From NCBI GenBank assembly GCA_001632425.1, contig KV425553.1, positions 785,498 to 849,497 of the forward strand: 64,000 bases of DNA, read 5' to 3'. The notes beneath the pieces are model-generated. The model made no database searches, was not told the origin of the DNA, and saw nothing but the letters and a program-made list of their open reading frames with translations. This document shows positions 36,992-47,705 of the stretch, piece after piece (the first letter of the stretch is position 1; every line of letters starts with the position of its first letter). The translations under genes and the position numbers were made by a program. Origin of the DNA: Neolentinus lepideus HHB14362 ss-1 (Eukaryota > Basidiomycota > Agaricomycetes > Gloeophyllales > Gloeophyllaceae).

Positions 36992-38877
36992 ATGTCTTTT
37001 CAGTTTTATCAGAACGCGGGTGATGGTTGGGGCACCTCGCAGGTGAGTTTCCTGTCCAGTTCACTGAACGTGCGTTATGCTTATTATGTAGTACCGCTTT
37101 GGTCCCCCACCTGTGCCCTCATTCCAACCTCAACCGCACTGTATGTTTATTGGCGCCCGATTCTGCGTGTACTCACTAACAAATGCATAGGGAGAGGATG
37201 GGACTTCTTTCGTTCGCATGCCGTCACTCGGGATAGGTGAGTATAGGGACACTCGTAAAGAGACACAGTTGTTGATTAGATCCAGAGCGATATTGGAGTC
37301 TGCCCTTGATCGAGTGAGGAATTATGAAGGCGCCGCCGGCGTCGGGATCGACGAAGCCAGAAGGTTTCATCGTATGATCTACGGCGGTCTGGTGAGTAAC
37401 TATCGCTCTTTCTTACTGCGCCACGCTAAGTCCTGCGATGTGCAGGTCGACATAACTACTGCCCATGCTTCCGAAATCGGCCATGCTGCCGCCTACGAAG
37501 CCTTCAGGATCTGGAGGCACCACAGTTTTGTTTGTTCTCCCCTGGGTGGAGACCTCGAGAGGCAGCGAGAATGCATGATGGCTTTAGCTATAGCTGAGTG
37601 TATGTTCTATGATCGGAGTCCTCGTTCTTAGTTCACTGACCAACACACCGTATTAGCCACTCGTCTATGTCAATATACGGGTCGCATAGTCGACAGGATA
37701 GACTGCCAAGTAGCTGCTGACGCAGCTGCATCCACCGCGTCTCTTATTTTTAGCCAGGTGAGCGCTTCCTGAGCCCCTACGTTGTACCGACAACGTCATT
37801 GTCAACGTACGTTTACTGAACAGACTATTTGTTGTTTGACAGACGGATATGGGATTCTCAGGCCAGCAAAACGCTCAAGCGAACCAGATGGACGGCATGA
37901 ACGGAAACATGGGCGGGAGGTACCCCGGGCAGATGGGTGGTATGGACGGTATGGGTATGAATCCAGGAATGAGCATGAGCATGGGTGGAGTGCAGGGACC
38001 CATGGGTGGACCAGGCGTGGGTACGGGCATGAACCCAATGATGACTGGAGGTCAATATGGTATGGGCGGTATAGGGTCGATGGGCATAGCGAGCGGGATG
38101 GGATCAATGGGCGGGATGGGACCGATGGGCGGTATGCCCGGACGTTATGGAGGGATGGGTGGTGGAGGCGGGATGCAGCACGGTTCACAATCGCCCTACA
38201 TCTACGACGACCGATATGCATACGCCGGTACGCCCACTTTACCTCGACGCATCTCCAGCGCCCCAGGTTCCCCCATGCTGTCGAGATCCGGTGGGACACC
38301 CCTACCGCGTGGTCCGACACCGGTTATGCCTAGGAGCGGAGGGGCGAGTCCGTATGCTGGACCGGTGAATGCGTTCGCTGGAGCGGGTAACCCAGTGAAT
38401 GAACTCGCGAATGGGGTGGCGGTTGGGGGAGCTATGGCGAATGGAATGGGCTCTGGCTTTGGTCCTAGTGTAGGCAGTTACGGAGCCGGAGGCATGGCTT
38501 ATGGGCCGGGCACTGGGATCGGCGGGGCGAGGTCGATGCCTGGCTCGCCGTACCTCGGGGCTGCGACAGTCATCGGAGCAGGAGTTAACCCTGTGCAGAT
38601 GAGCCAGCCTGTCGTTGGGGGCGCGTATCCTGGCTCGATGTACGTTCAGGGCCAGCCGGCGGGTACTGGATTGTACGGCGGTGGGACTGGGGTTGGGGGT
38701 TATACCCCTGGATATGCAGGCCAGGCTGCAGGTGGGGGTTTGTATCCCGGCCAGGCCGGGTACGGGTATGGTGGAGGCAGGACATATCCAGTGCAGCCGC
38801 CCTCAACAATCAACATCGTAACCGGGAGTGGGAGGAGGCATCGGAGTCGGAGGCATAGTACGGCTGGATATTATTAA
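36992..38877 (+). CDS. Helical protein with long Gly/Met-rich low-complexity tail
   Basis: Seven exons (36992-37042, 37092-37140, 37191-37236, 37280-37391, 37446-37599, 37657-37757, 37843-38877) join in phase to about 515 residues. The first ~170 residues contain an alpha-helical segment (RAILESALDRVRNYEG ... EARRFHRMIYGGL ... EAFRIWRHH). The rest is a low-complexity region built on Gly-Met-Gly-Gly and Met-Gly-Gly-Met units (MGGMDGMGMNPGMSMSM), passing to Gly/Pro/Tyr-rich sequence and ending in a basic patch (GRRHRSRRH). This resembles phase-separating domains. I do not recognise a family; the layout suggests a cytoplasmic scaffold or stress protein. Its 3' end was duplicated (see 41560-42000). 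Confidence 0.72.
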
Positions 38878-39845
38878 GGTGTGCCAGACGATTGCGCTCC
38901 GCGACGAGCTGTGTTTCTCATCAATCAGAGTACCAGGAGAGGCGAAGCTGCGGTGAATGACTAGATGTTGGAAGATCGTGTAAAGATATCTGTATCTGTT
39001 CTGTAGTGTTGTCTGCTTTTAAATGTGCCCATGTGTACTATGTATATACCATCTTGAATACTGTACAACTACTTAATGTAACTTACAAGTCGCGAAAGGC
39101 GAGGCTGCAGCATCGAGCTTAAGTTGAGCAAGTGTACTAGTATAATATAACAAGCTGACCAGTACAAAACGTGTATATATGGGCCCCAACAAGCTTGTCA
39201 CCCGTCAATTGCTCTCGCGGACAAAATTAGGACAAAATTAGTTCTCCACCAAATAAAGAGTTTCTTAAATAATTGGCTTCCATAGTGGTTATACTTGTCT
39301 GTGGACTCGGAGTGTGTAGGTCTAGTGAGTCTCCTTTAAATTTGCTTCCACGCACGTTATATGGGATTAGGCTCGAGCCAGATCAGCATGAATATCGAGC
39401 GCTTATCAATATCCAAAAAGTATGGGCGCCACCGCGAGCTTGCAAGCTCGACCTCAAATCCCGAAATCCAACACATAGTAGACGAGCAGGTACCTGTCTT
39501 ATGATATGGAGCCAGAAGCCGGTGAAGCTATGCAGGAAGCACATGTTTGCTTCACCTTTCCGCCGTGCTGATAGACAATATATCAGTGTCATCTTCCACT
39601 CGCAATAGCATCTGCCATTCATCCTCCGCCTGGCAAGATAATATCGTTAACGTGGGCCACGAGAAGTGGTCCCGAGCAGATTCCTGTTCTGTTATAGCAA
39701 GGTCCTTTACTTGGGCGCCTCTTCGATTTACATCTGCTGTTGCCAGCTGCACTGCCATTGGAAGACCGTCTAACTCAGGCTGTGTCTGGTTGTGTCGCCT
39801 TTCCAGACCGTTGTTCACCGAAATCACTGGCATTAATCATCCTCC
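38878..39845. other. Spacer upstream of the second LAMMER gene
   Basis: Bases 38878 to about 39345 hold the 3' flank of the Gly/Met gene, which is also found, diverged, at 41570-42000. From 39400 to 39845 only short unsupported frames are seen. Confidence 0.45.
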
Positions 39846-41443
39846 ATGTCTGTGGATGAACCCTCCTCAGAAGTGGCTGTCGCTCTGAAGGGAAGGAAGC
39901 ATGATTCCGCAGACGACACTACGTTTACTGTCACGAAACAAGTTCTTCCGTCTATGCAACCCAGCGGTAGCGGTGCCGCAGATAACGTGCGTTATTCGTG
40001 TTACGTCCGAGTCAGCGGAGAATAATTTCTGATGCCACTCATAGGAGGGCCCTGTTCAATGTGACGACAGAGAAGGTCACTTGATCATTGTCCCTCCTGA
40101 CATTATCCACGAGCGTTGTATGTCTACTGTGGTTATCACTGTCGATGTCTTGTGTGTCTGACGGAATCGGCTGTAGATCGGACTGTCAGACTCCTGAGAC
40201 AAGGTACACACGGCAAGGTTATTGAAGCTATTGACACGCACGATGGCAAAAGAGTCGCTATCAAGATCATTCGTGCGATTCAGAAATATCGCGATGCCTC
40301 TGAAGTCGAAGTTCGGGTCCTCCAGAAACTGAAAGAACATGACCCCAACAACCTGAAGTAAGTTGTCCAGCATTTCCTTCGGTTTTGCTCTAATTTGTAT
40401 CTTAGCAAATGTATCCATCTCCTTCAATGGTTCAATTACCACAATCATATTTGTATAGTATACGAATTGTTTGGCATGTGCATCTACGACTTCCTCAAGG
40501 AGAACGATTTCGAGCCATTCCCTAGGCAACATATACAGTCCTTTGCGAAGCAACTTCTGGGCAGTGTTGCTTGTGAGTTATCTTTGCCTTCTTGATAATG
40601 ACAATGGTCCTAAATGAACACCGCCGACCTTAGTCTTACATGAGTTACACATCATACACGCGGACCTGAGGCCAGAGATCGCCCTGTTGGTCGATAGTGA
40701 TTACCGAACAGTACCTGTCCCAGGCGAGGTAAGGTCACCCGGACGTCATACGTTGATCTGCTTTTATCATTATGCACAGGAGAATGCGCTTCCCACGCAA
40801 AAGCGGATCCTGAACTCCACTGAGATTCGCCTTACCGGCTTCAGCTCAGCGGCCTTTGAGGAGGAGCACCATTCTACTGTTGTTTCTACGAGACTCTATC
40901 TCGCCCCGGAAATTATTCTCGGTCGGTACATGCGTCATTTCGCTTCCGATAGTATGTCAGTCTGATTTCTAACAGGTCTAGGCTGGTCCTACCCATGTGA
41001 TGCTTTCTCACTCGGGTGCATTTTGGTTGAATTCTATACTGGTGTCGCGTTATTCCAGTCGCGGAATAACCTGGAGCACCTCGCTATGATGGAGCAAGTC
41101 ACGGGGAAGATGCCGGACCATTTCGCAAGAGCTGGCGCACGGTCCAAACCCGAATTCTTCAAAGACGGGGCAAAGCTAGACTGGCCCAAAGCCAATGAAT
41201 CTGAACAAAGCAATCAGGATGTATGGGCATGGAGGAGCCTGAAGGTCAGTACTTTTCGCACTCGTCGTTATGCTCAGTGTGCTCAACATAACCTAGGAAA
41301 TTATATCCCCGACTGATACACTCGACATACACTTCCTGGATCTTGTTCGGAAGTTGTTGACTTTCGATCCAGCCCAACGTATCACCGTGCGAGAGGCCCT
41401 TAACCATCCATTCTTCTCTGTACCCATCGTGGACGAATCGTAG
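39846..41443 (+). CDS. LAMMER-type pseudokinase (diverged duplicate, open frame)
   Basis: Seven exons (39846-39986, 40045-40117, 40177-40357, 40406-40572, 40634-40921, 40976-41244, 41297-41443) have the same phases as the kinase at 30923, most have the same lengths, and they encode 421 residues without a stop. The disordered N-terminus is shorter. The VAIK lysine and the LAMMER signature ([11 protein letters not shown]) remain. The glycine loop reads RQGTHGKV instead of GQGTFGKV; the catalytic loop HADLRPEI has lost the catalytic Lys and metal-binding Asn; DFG has become GFS, so the metal-binding Asp is gone; RHYRAPE has become RLYLAPE. Phosphotransfer is very unlikely. An open frame with kept splice sites argues for a young or maintained pseudokinase, perhaps a regulator of the active copy. 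Confidence 0.82.
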
Positions 41444-42109
41444 CACCCCCATCATCTCCCGGCTGTGGTCCTGTCCCCAATGTTATGCAGCATCGCCTTG
41501 GTCGCTTGCTTCTGAATATGTGTCCTCTCTTGTTCACTCTGTTACACCTTGTCTTGAGGTTGGATATCCATAAGGTGTGTCAGGTGACATCACTCGATGA
41601 CGAGCTATGTTTCTGACTATACAAAGTTTTAGGTCAGATGAAGCGGCGAGGAAAGACTGGGTATTGAGAGATCTCTGTAATGGTATTTGTATTAGTTTTC
41701 TGGTGATGCCTGCTTGTAAATGCGCTCGTAAGTATGCCGTATTAGATGCTTTATAACTGCTTGATGTAAGCCGCTAAAATAGTTGAAGGCCTGTTTGATG
41801 TCGAGGTGATGTCGAGGAAGTCTTACGTTATCTGGTACCAAACGTCCCATTCCCAGAAGCCACATTCCTCGTCGATGCTTTCAGAGGCTAATGTATGCTC
41901 TCAATAGATACCGGGCTTCTTATCTGGCTTCCATGGCGGCGACTCGTTCGTGGCGCATGTTAGTCTTGTGAGTCATCTCCATTTCCGCGCGCTCAAAACG
42001 AGGCTCTGATAAATACGTTTAATTCTGTGTCCTCTTTGAACATCTGCGCTTAATCTCCGAATGCAAGTCTGTAAACTATCCTCCTTGCCGATAAGCCCTC
42101 TCACACTGT
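41444..42109. repeat. Relic of the 3' end of the Gly/Met-rich gene after the pseudokinase
   Basis: From about 41560 to 41780 the sequence matches 38860-39090: the last codons (GWISIR-like remnant of AGYY-stop) and the 3' untranslated region of the Gly/Met gene. Weaker matches continue to about 42000 against 39270-39345. The part before 41555 matches the 3' flank of the first kinase gene. No gene is active here. Confidence 0.6.
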
Positions 42110-43549
42110 CTATCTCTTGGTCTGAAGGTACTCCCACACAGACTCCCCCACGTCATACTTCGACTCCTGATCACTCTGCGACTCCGGAGCAGTCTTGAAG
42201 TACAGCCACATGATCCAATCCATGGCCCAACGCGCCCAGACGCCCTTTTCCTTCTTGTTGTCGACTCGCGATAGAGCTTTCGCGAATGATGGCCTCAACC
42301 CGGGGCTTGCGGAGCTCGGTGTAGCTGGTCAGTGCTCGCTGAAGGCTGTCCATCGCATTGTCGTCCTCCTTCACATAATGCTGCAGGAGCATTGCCAGGG
42401 CAGCTGAGTCCTCCATAGCGAAAGAGACTCCTTGTCCCGATTCCGGTGGCTGAATGTGCGCCGCATCTCCGACCAGGACAACGCATGCATGAGGAACAGC
42501 GGCCTCATCCGTCTTGAAGACCTTGTGCCATTTGTCCAAGAATGACATCGTGAACCTGGGAAGGAGCCGTACCCTGCCAATGCCCTCCTCGCCTGTGTCA
42601 AGGGCATTTACAACCCTTACCCACCGCTCCTTCGTAGTCACCGAATCTGGAGACGAGCTGCGCTTTGATGACGCTCTGCGGATTGTCGCTCGGTGGTATA
42701 TCTGGGGACGTATAAACTGACCACCACATGGCTTCGTTCTTCCCGGATTCTGCGGGCTCAGTGGGCTTCTCTGCGTTGGCTGTGATACGCTCCTGCCTGA
42801 CACCACAGGGGGCAACGCCAAACCAGCCGTTCTGTCCAAAAGTCAGGATGCAAGGGCTTACTGCTTCCTGCAGATGCGGTGCCACGACAGACAGATCCAC
42901 AAGACCGCCACAGCCTGTGATCCCCCTACAAAGGTAGACGATCAATAGAAGGCGTACAGAACAAGAACGAGCGAACTTACTGATACTGAGGCTTTACTTT
43001 CTGGTCCGTAACTAAGTCTCGAACTTTGCTGTGAACACCGTCCGCGCCGATCACCAGGTCCGCAGTCTCCATCATCCCATCTTCAAACGTAACCTGAAGT
43101 CTTCCGGTTTCTTCAGCAAGTTCTATACTGGCCACCTTCTGGCAGAACTGAATGCCCCCTTTATTGGCGTCCTGAGCTAAGGCCTCCGCGAGCAAGGTCT
43201 CGTGCACGGTTGCCCGATGAACCAAAAGATTCGGCCAGCCGTACCGCGCCCTACTACCCATGGAGACGCGGCCGAGTTTGGTGCCCTTCGAGCCGCTACG
43301 AACCTCAGCATAGGAGCATTCGAAACCAGAGGATATGACCCGCTGGGCGATACCTTCGGCCAACAAAGACAAGGTGCGAACCCCGTTCGGGGCGAGACTT
43401 ATGCCTCCTCCGATAGCATTCTGCGTGTCGAGCGAGTTAGCGTGAGACTCAAACAGTCGGATCGTGTGTCTCTCGCTCCCCAAATACTTTCGCAGGAAAA
43501 GAAAGCTAGAGCAGCCCGCAACGCCCGCTCCGATGATGATAATATGCAT
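42110..43549 (-). CDS. FAD-dependent monooxygenase (PHBH fold), one-base frameshift near the C-terminus
   Basis: Three exons (43549-42981, 42925-42621, from 42592). It starts MHIIIIGAGVAGC (GxGxxG dinucleotide fold). GADGVHSKVRD is the DG motif and VLVGDAAHIQPPESGQG the GD motif that binds FAD ribitol. These mark group A aromatic-ring or meroterpenoid hydroxylases. After RKPRVEAIIRE the frame reads through family-unlike sequence to a stop at 42171; the expected C-terminus (ALSRVDNKKEK ... WARWAMDWIMW) is open in the neighbouring frame to 42110. One extra base in a run of three T on the plus strand (42278-42280) explains it. Either the gene has a fresh frameshift that replaces the last ~60 residues, or the base call is wrong. 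No signal peptide. Substrate unknown. Confidence 0.8.
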
Positions 43550-44163
43550 GGTATCGACGATACAAAGGCTGGATACAGGGGATACAGGAATGAGTACAGG
43601 GGTCTCGGATTGGCTCGTCCAAGAATCTGCTGGTCGAAAAGAATTGGGATATGTTGATGCAGTCGCCTTCGTTCGCAGTCCGTCTTATATCTCGAGCGAC
43701 TGCCTTCGCCGCAGCTAGCTGCGGACAAGCCTCGTCGCCTTAGGAGCACACATATGCTTTCAGCGGCAAAGCTACTAAAGCACGATGTTGCTCCAAAATC
43801 AAGGTGCGAGCCACGTCGCAAATTTTGATCTGTGTGTTAGCAGGAAAGATGAAGATGAATCGGGCCTCGCCGCCACATTCAAGCTTTTCGATGCAGGGGT
43901 CAAGCAGGAACATTCTCTGGTCATACACGACAAAGTTACAGAGGAACAGTGTATGAATGAAAATGTATTGGTATGGTACATGTATCTTACATTTGGATAT
44001 GTATCAATCAAGTTTCATTCATGAATCATGAATGCATGAGGCCAGAACAATCTGGTCCACCTCCTCGGAGCCATGCGGAAAACACGTAGTCACACCGTGA
44101 CAAGCGTAACGTAGCACTTCCGGCGAACGCAACGTCCAAGATTACCGTTCACCCTCTTAAAAC
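43550..44163. other. Divergent spacer between the FAD monooxygenase and COX4
   Basis: No gene supported; short frames on both strands overlap without conserved features. It contains both promoters. Confidence 0.4.
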
Positions 44164-44766
44164 ATGTTCAAGGCCGCTCTCCGCTCCGTGCGCCCTGCAA
44201 CGCGTTCGCTGAAGGCGGCCAGGGCATCCTCGACGCCCTTCCGCGCTCTCTGTGCCTCTGCATGTCGTCGCTCAGACCACCCTGCTCAGCCCGAGATCTA
44301 CGGTCCTGGTATCAAGGCCGGTGAAGTCCCCACTGATGAAGCGCAAGCAACGGGTCTCGAGCGGTTCGAGCTATTGGCAGAGGCGGAGAATTTAGAGGCG
44401 TTTGACCTTGAGCCTTTGGATTCGAGCCGAGTTGGCACGCCCGCTGACCCCATCAAGGTTTTCGCTCTGGTATGATGCATATTATAGCTATTGTTGGTCT
44501 AGTTCTGATTCTCTGTGTGAAATGTGTCATTGTACAAAAGAACCACGAGCGTATTGTTGGATGCACTGGTTCCCCCGCCGACTCGCATGATGTCATTTGG
44601 TTCACGGTTAAGAAGGACAAACAGACGCGCTGTGCTGAGTGCGGTTCAGGTCAGCACCTTGCATCCTCCTCTCTAAGCTTCTAGTGATAGTGAATATTCC
44701 TCAGTCTACGCGCTCGACTTCCAGGGCGACCCTGACGCAGATGCGCACGCGCACGCGCACCACTAA
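44164..44766 (+). CDS. COX4: Cytochrome c oxidase subunit 4 (mammalian Vb)
   Basis: Three exons (44164-44469, 44541-44649, 44705-44766) encode 158 residues. The first ~40 residues are rich in Arg, Ala and Ser without acids, a mitochondrial presequence. The mature part contains IVGCTGSPADSHDVIWF and TRCAECGSVYALDF, which supply the zinc ligands (Cys, His, Cys, Cys) of the subunit. It is a nuclear-encoded structural subunit of respiratory complex IV facing the matrix. The C-terminus ends in a small His/Ala repeat (HAHAHAHH), a lineage-specific addition. COX10, needed for the same complex, is 11 kb away. Confidence 0.93.
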
Positions 44767-45598
44767 AGAAGCGCGTCCACCTATGGATTCTAAACAAGAA
44801 AGGATGGGGTGTCGCTTTCGTGTATGCAACAAGTCGCATATTGATTTTATTCATTCTTGGTCTCTTCCACGACCTCGATGTGTATGCAGCGGCAGGTTCT
44901 CAGAATTTTCGAATGCGTATGAGTTGTATCCTGCGGTTATTAATGCCTACACCAGCTTTGCTTGCAGCGTACATGGTCAGATGTTCCCCTGGAATAAGCT
45001 TCCTCTTCCTTCCACACTTGCGTCTAAGTCCGCCAATTGTCTCTACAGAAGAACCCTTTGGAGGCCGTCCCGAGCACGTTCCGCTGGATGCGCCCTTACT
45101 TCATGTGCGGTATATGAACGGTAGATCGTCGTGGAAAGTCCGGTAGATGGAATAAACTGCGATATCTTTAAGTCGTGAACGGCACGATATCAAGAATGAT
45201 TGATTGTCCTTGTTGGCAACTTGATCAGGATAATATCACATTGATGCAATTACTTGAGCTGAACACTTCAGTCTAGTAGAATGTGGTGTATATAGACATT
45301 GAAATGTAAATCATAATAATATTGGTCATGGAAGCTTTACACAGTACGCCTCGCACACGGCTCTCCTTTCTATATATATGCGAGATAATTCAGCAGCCTC
45401 CTCCAATGTGACCTGCAGGAAGTGCTCTTTCCTTCGCCGTCTCGCTCCGGGCACCGCGATTCACATCACGAGGTCGATGGATTCGATGAAGTTTCGCAGA
45501 CGTCCACTACGTTATTCACACTTCCCTGTCGTTCTCGCTGACGGCACGGTATATAATGAGAAGGCCTCGTCGAATATGTATGAAGGCGGCTTGCTGGG
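44767..45598. other. Spacer between COX4 and the GH79 gene
   Basis: One open frame at 44820-45146 (plus) would encode ~108 residues with two hydrophobic stretches, but no family, promoter or splice support is seen. The region is otherwise AT-rich flank with a TATATATA run near 45375. Confidence 0.35.
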
Positions 45599-47526
45599 AT
45601 GCTGTCCATGGTCCCCTCCATCCTACTCGCGCTGGCCTTAGCGAGCTTTGTATGTGCAGATTTGGGCGCATATATCCCGCTTCTCGCGCCGTATGCTGCG
45701 ACGGTTTCTCCAACCCTGATTTCCCTGTCAATAGAGCAAGATAACTGGATTCAGTGGGCGGGGACGACGTCTCCCAATACCTTCTTCTACAACGCGCTAG
45801 ACAATCTCAGGCAGCTCGGTGGTGAGAGGCTTTGGATTCGCATTGGTGCGGACTCGGAAGATCATACCAATTACAATCCCAATATCCAGGTACGTACTAC
45901 TTTGTAGACAGATGTTAACGGCGGCAGATTAACAGTGAACATGGTCAGTATTCGGAGGATGTCTTCCCCGCATATACGAACACCACGCCTTATCCTGAGG
46001 CCACGAACATAACCGTCGGATATGATTATTATGGATTGATCGCCCATTTGCCAGCTGGGACTCGTGTCTGGTGGGGTGTCAACCTCGGCCGGTACAATCT
46101 GACGGCGGCTTATCTTGAGAGTCAAGCTCTATTGACTGCGTTCGCCTCTCCTCCGGTCGTAGCGCAAGGCACTACCCTGGAGTACATCGAAATCGGCAAC
46201 GAAGCTGATTTATACAGTAACAACGGAGCCAGGAACAGCAGCTGGAATCCTATAGAGTACACAAGAGAGTAAGCATCTCTCGTTTTCTGGTTCACGACGA
46301 GTACTCATAATGATATTACCAAAAGGTGGATCGAATTCGCAACGAATATCTCGGATTCCTTCGACTTGTACGGTCGCACTTATCCCAAACTGATTGGTGG
46401 CGCATTCGCAAACTCAGCATTCAGCTCGAGTGGTTTCTCTCCTCAGGCCATCATAGGTGCTGGAATCCTTAACTCTGCCCCTGGTTCCCTGATACGAACG
46501 TGCGTATACCGTTCTTTGCGACTTGACGTTTTGCGGTTCTTACAATCGGCTATTAGTGTATCCCAACACCACTACAGCGGTTCTTTCTGCCAAGGAAGCG
46601 GAGGATTGCTACAGAACCTGATGCTCAAATCTACTATTCGCACAAACGTATTTCAGTTTGCGCCAGATATTGCAGTAGTGCGATCTTACGGTCTAGACTA
46701 TGTCTTTGGAGAGACCAACAGGTTTGTCTCTACTCTCACGTATCTGGTTCTGAGAGAGTCAACTATTTGTATCAGCTATGCTTGTCATGGTGCTCCAGGG
46801 GTTAGTAATACTGCTGGTGCAGCCATCTGGACTTTGGATTATTCGTTGTATGCGTCGCAAGTCGGGATCTCCCGCCTCCACTTCCATGAAGGTATCGGTT
46901 ATAAGTACAATCTGGTACACTCTATCCCATCTCCCGCTGTGCTGTGTGTCTCTGACGACCAACTCCACTAGATCCAGCCCGTCGCTCTCGACCGCTCCAT
47001 CATCGACGGTTCCGCGCTCGCCACGCCCATCCCTGCGCATGTCCAACCGCAATACTACTCTGCCATCATCGCCACCGAGGCGATTGGCTCCTCCGGCAAC
47101 GCGCAGGTGCTCGAGTTGCAGTTTGACGATCCGTGGACGTCCGGCTACGCGTTCTACGAATGGGGCGTCTTGAGGAGGGCCCTCATCATCAATTCGCAAG
47201 CATATCTCAACGGGACTACCACGCCGAGGAATACAACGCATGTAGATGTTAATTTCATTGGCCATCAGCTTGGTGGACCGACTGAGATGCAGATCAAGAG
47301 GTTGAATATAAGGTGAGCCTTTCATCCCGGTCTCTCGCATCGAAGCAACGTATTGAGCAACATATGTAGTTACGCTGATGCTACGTCGGGTTTGACCTGG
47401 GGCGGACAGACTTACGAGACGAACGATGCTAGAGTCAGTGGAATACTCTCGGTACAGACGGTCCCAGTCAGTACTGGGGTGGACGTTCACGAGACTGAGG
47501 TTGTTATGTTGTCGTTCATTGCATAA
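45599..47526 (+). CDS. GH79-type beta-glucuronidase, secreted
   Basis: Starts MLSMVPSILLALALASFVCA, a signal peptide of about 20 residues; exon 1 ends at 45889. The body is a (beta/alpha)8 glycosidase. LEYIEIGNEADLY holds the acid/base Glu after the conserved Asn, and LDYVFGETN holds the likely nucleophile Glu. ISVSQHHYSG and the C-terminal beta domain (RALIINSQAYLNGT ... QIKRLN ... TWGGQTYET) fit GH79 C-terminal domain proteins. Fungal GH79 enzymes remove glucuronic or 4-O-methyl-glucuronic acid from arabinogalactan and related glycans. Several N-glycosylation sequons (NIT, NLT, NSS, NGT) are present. With the AA14 oxygenase it adds to the plant-polymer degrading theme. It ends at TAA 47524-47526. 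Confidence 0.87.
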
Positions 47527-47705
47527 TTGTTTACGGGTTGATACGGACAAGCACAGAAGTCCTTTTTGTTGTTTATACATGCTGTGGTTCAGAGTCGTCC
47601 ACGGGTAGTGATAATGCGTGGAGACAAGGGAGAAGTTATCAGTTGCGAAGACATTTCTCATTGGGCGATAGTTTACTCCTGACAGTACTCAGGTTCAGGT
47701 TAGCT

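Noticed and set aside
37782..38333. 183-codon and 172-codon frames over the Gly/Met-rich exon
   Set aside because: Both are other-frame or antisense readings of the low-complexity repeat coding for Gly and Met.
39552..39833. 93-codon minus-strand frame before the pseudokinase
   Set aside because: No family similarity recognised, no splice or promoter support; left as spacer.
44820..45146. 108-codon plus-strand frame with hydrophobic stretches after COX4
   Set aside because: No conserved feature; it overlaps the expected COX4 3' flank. A transcript would be needed to accept it.
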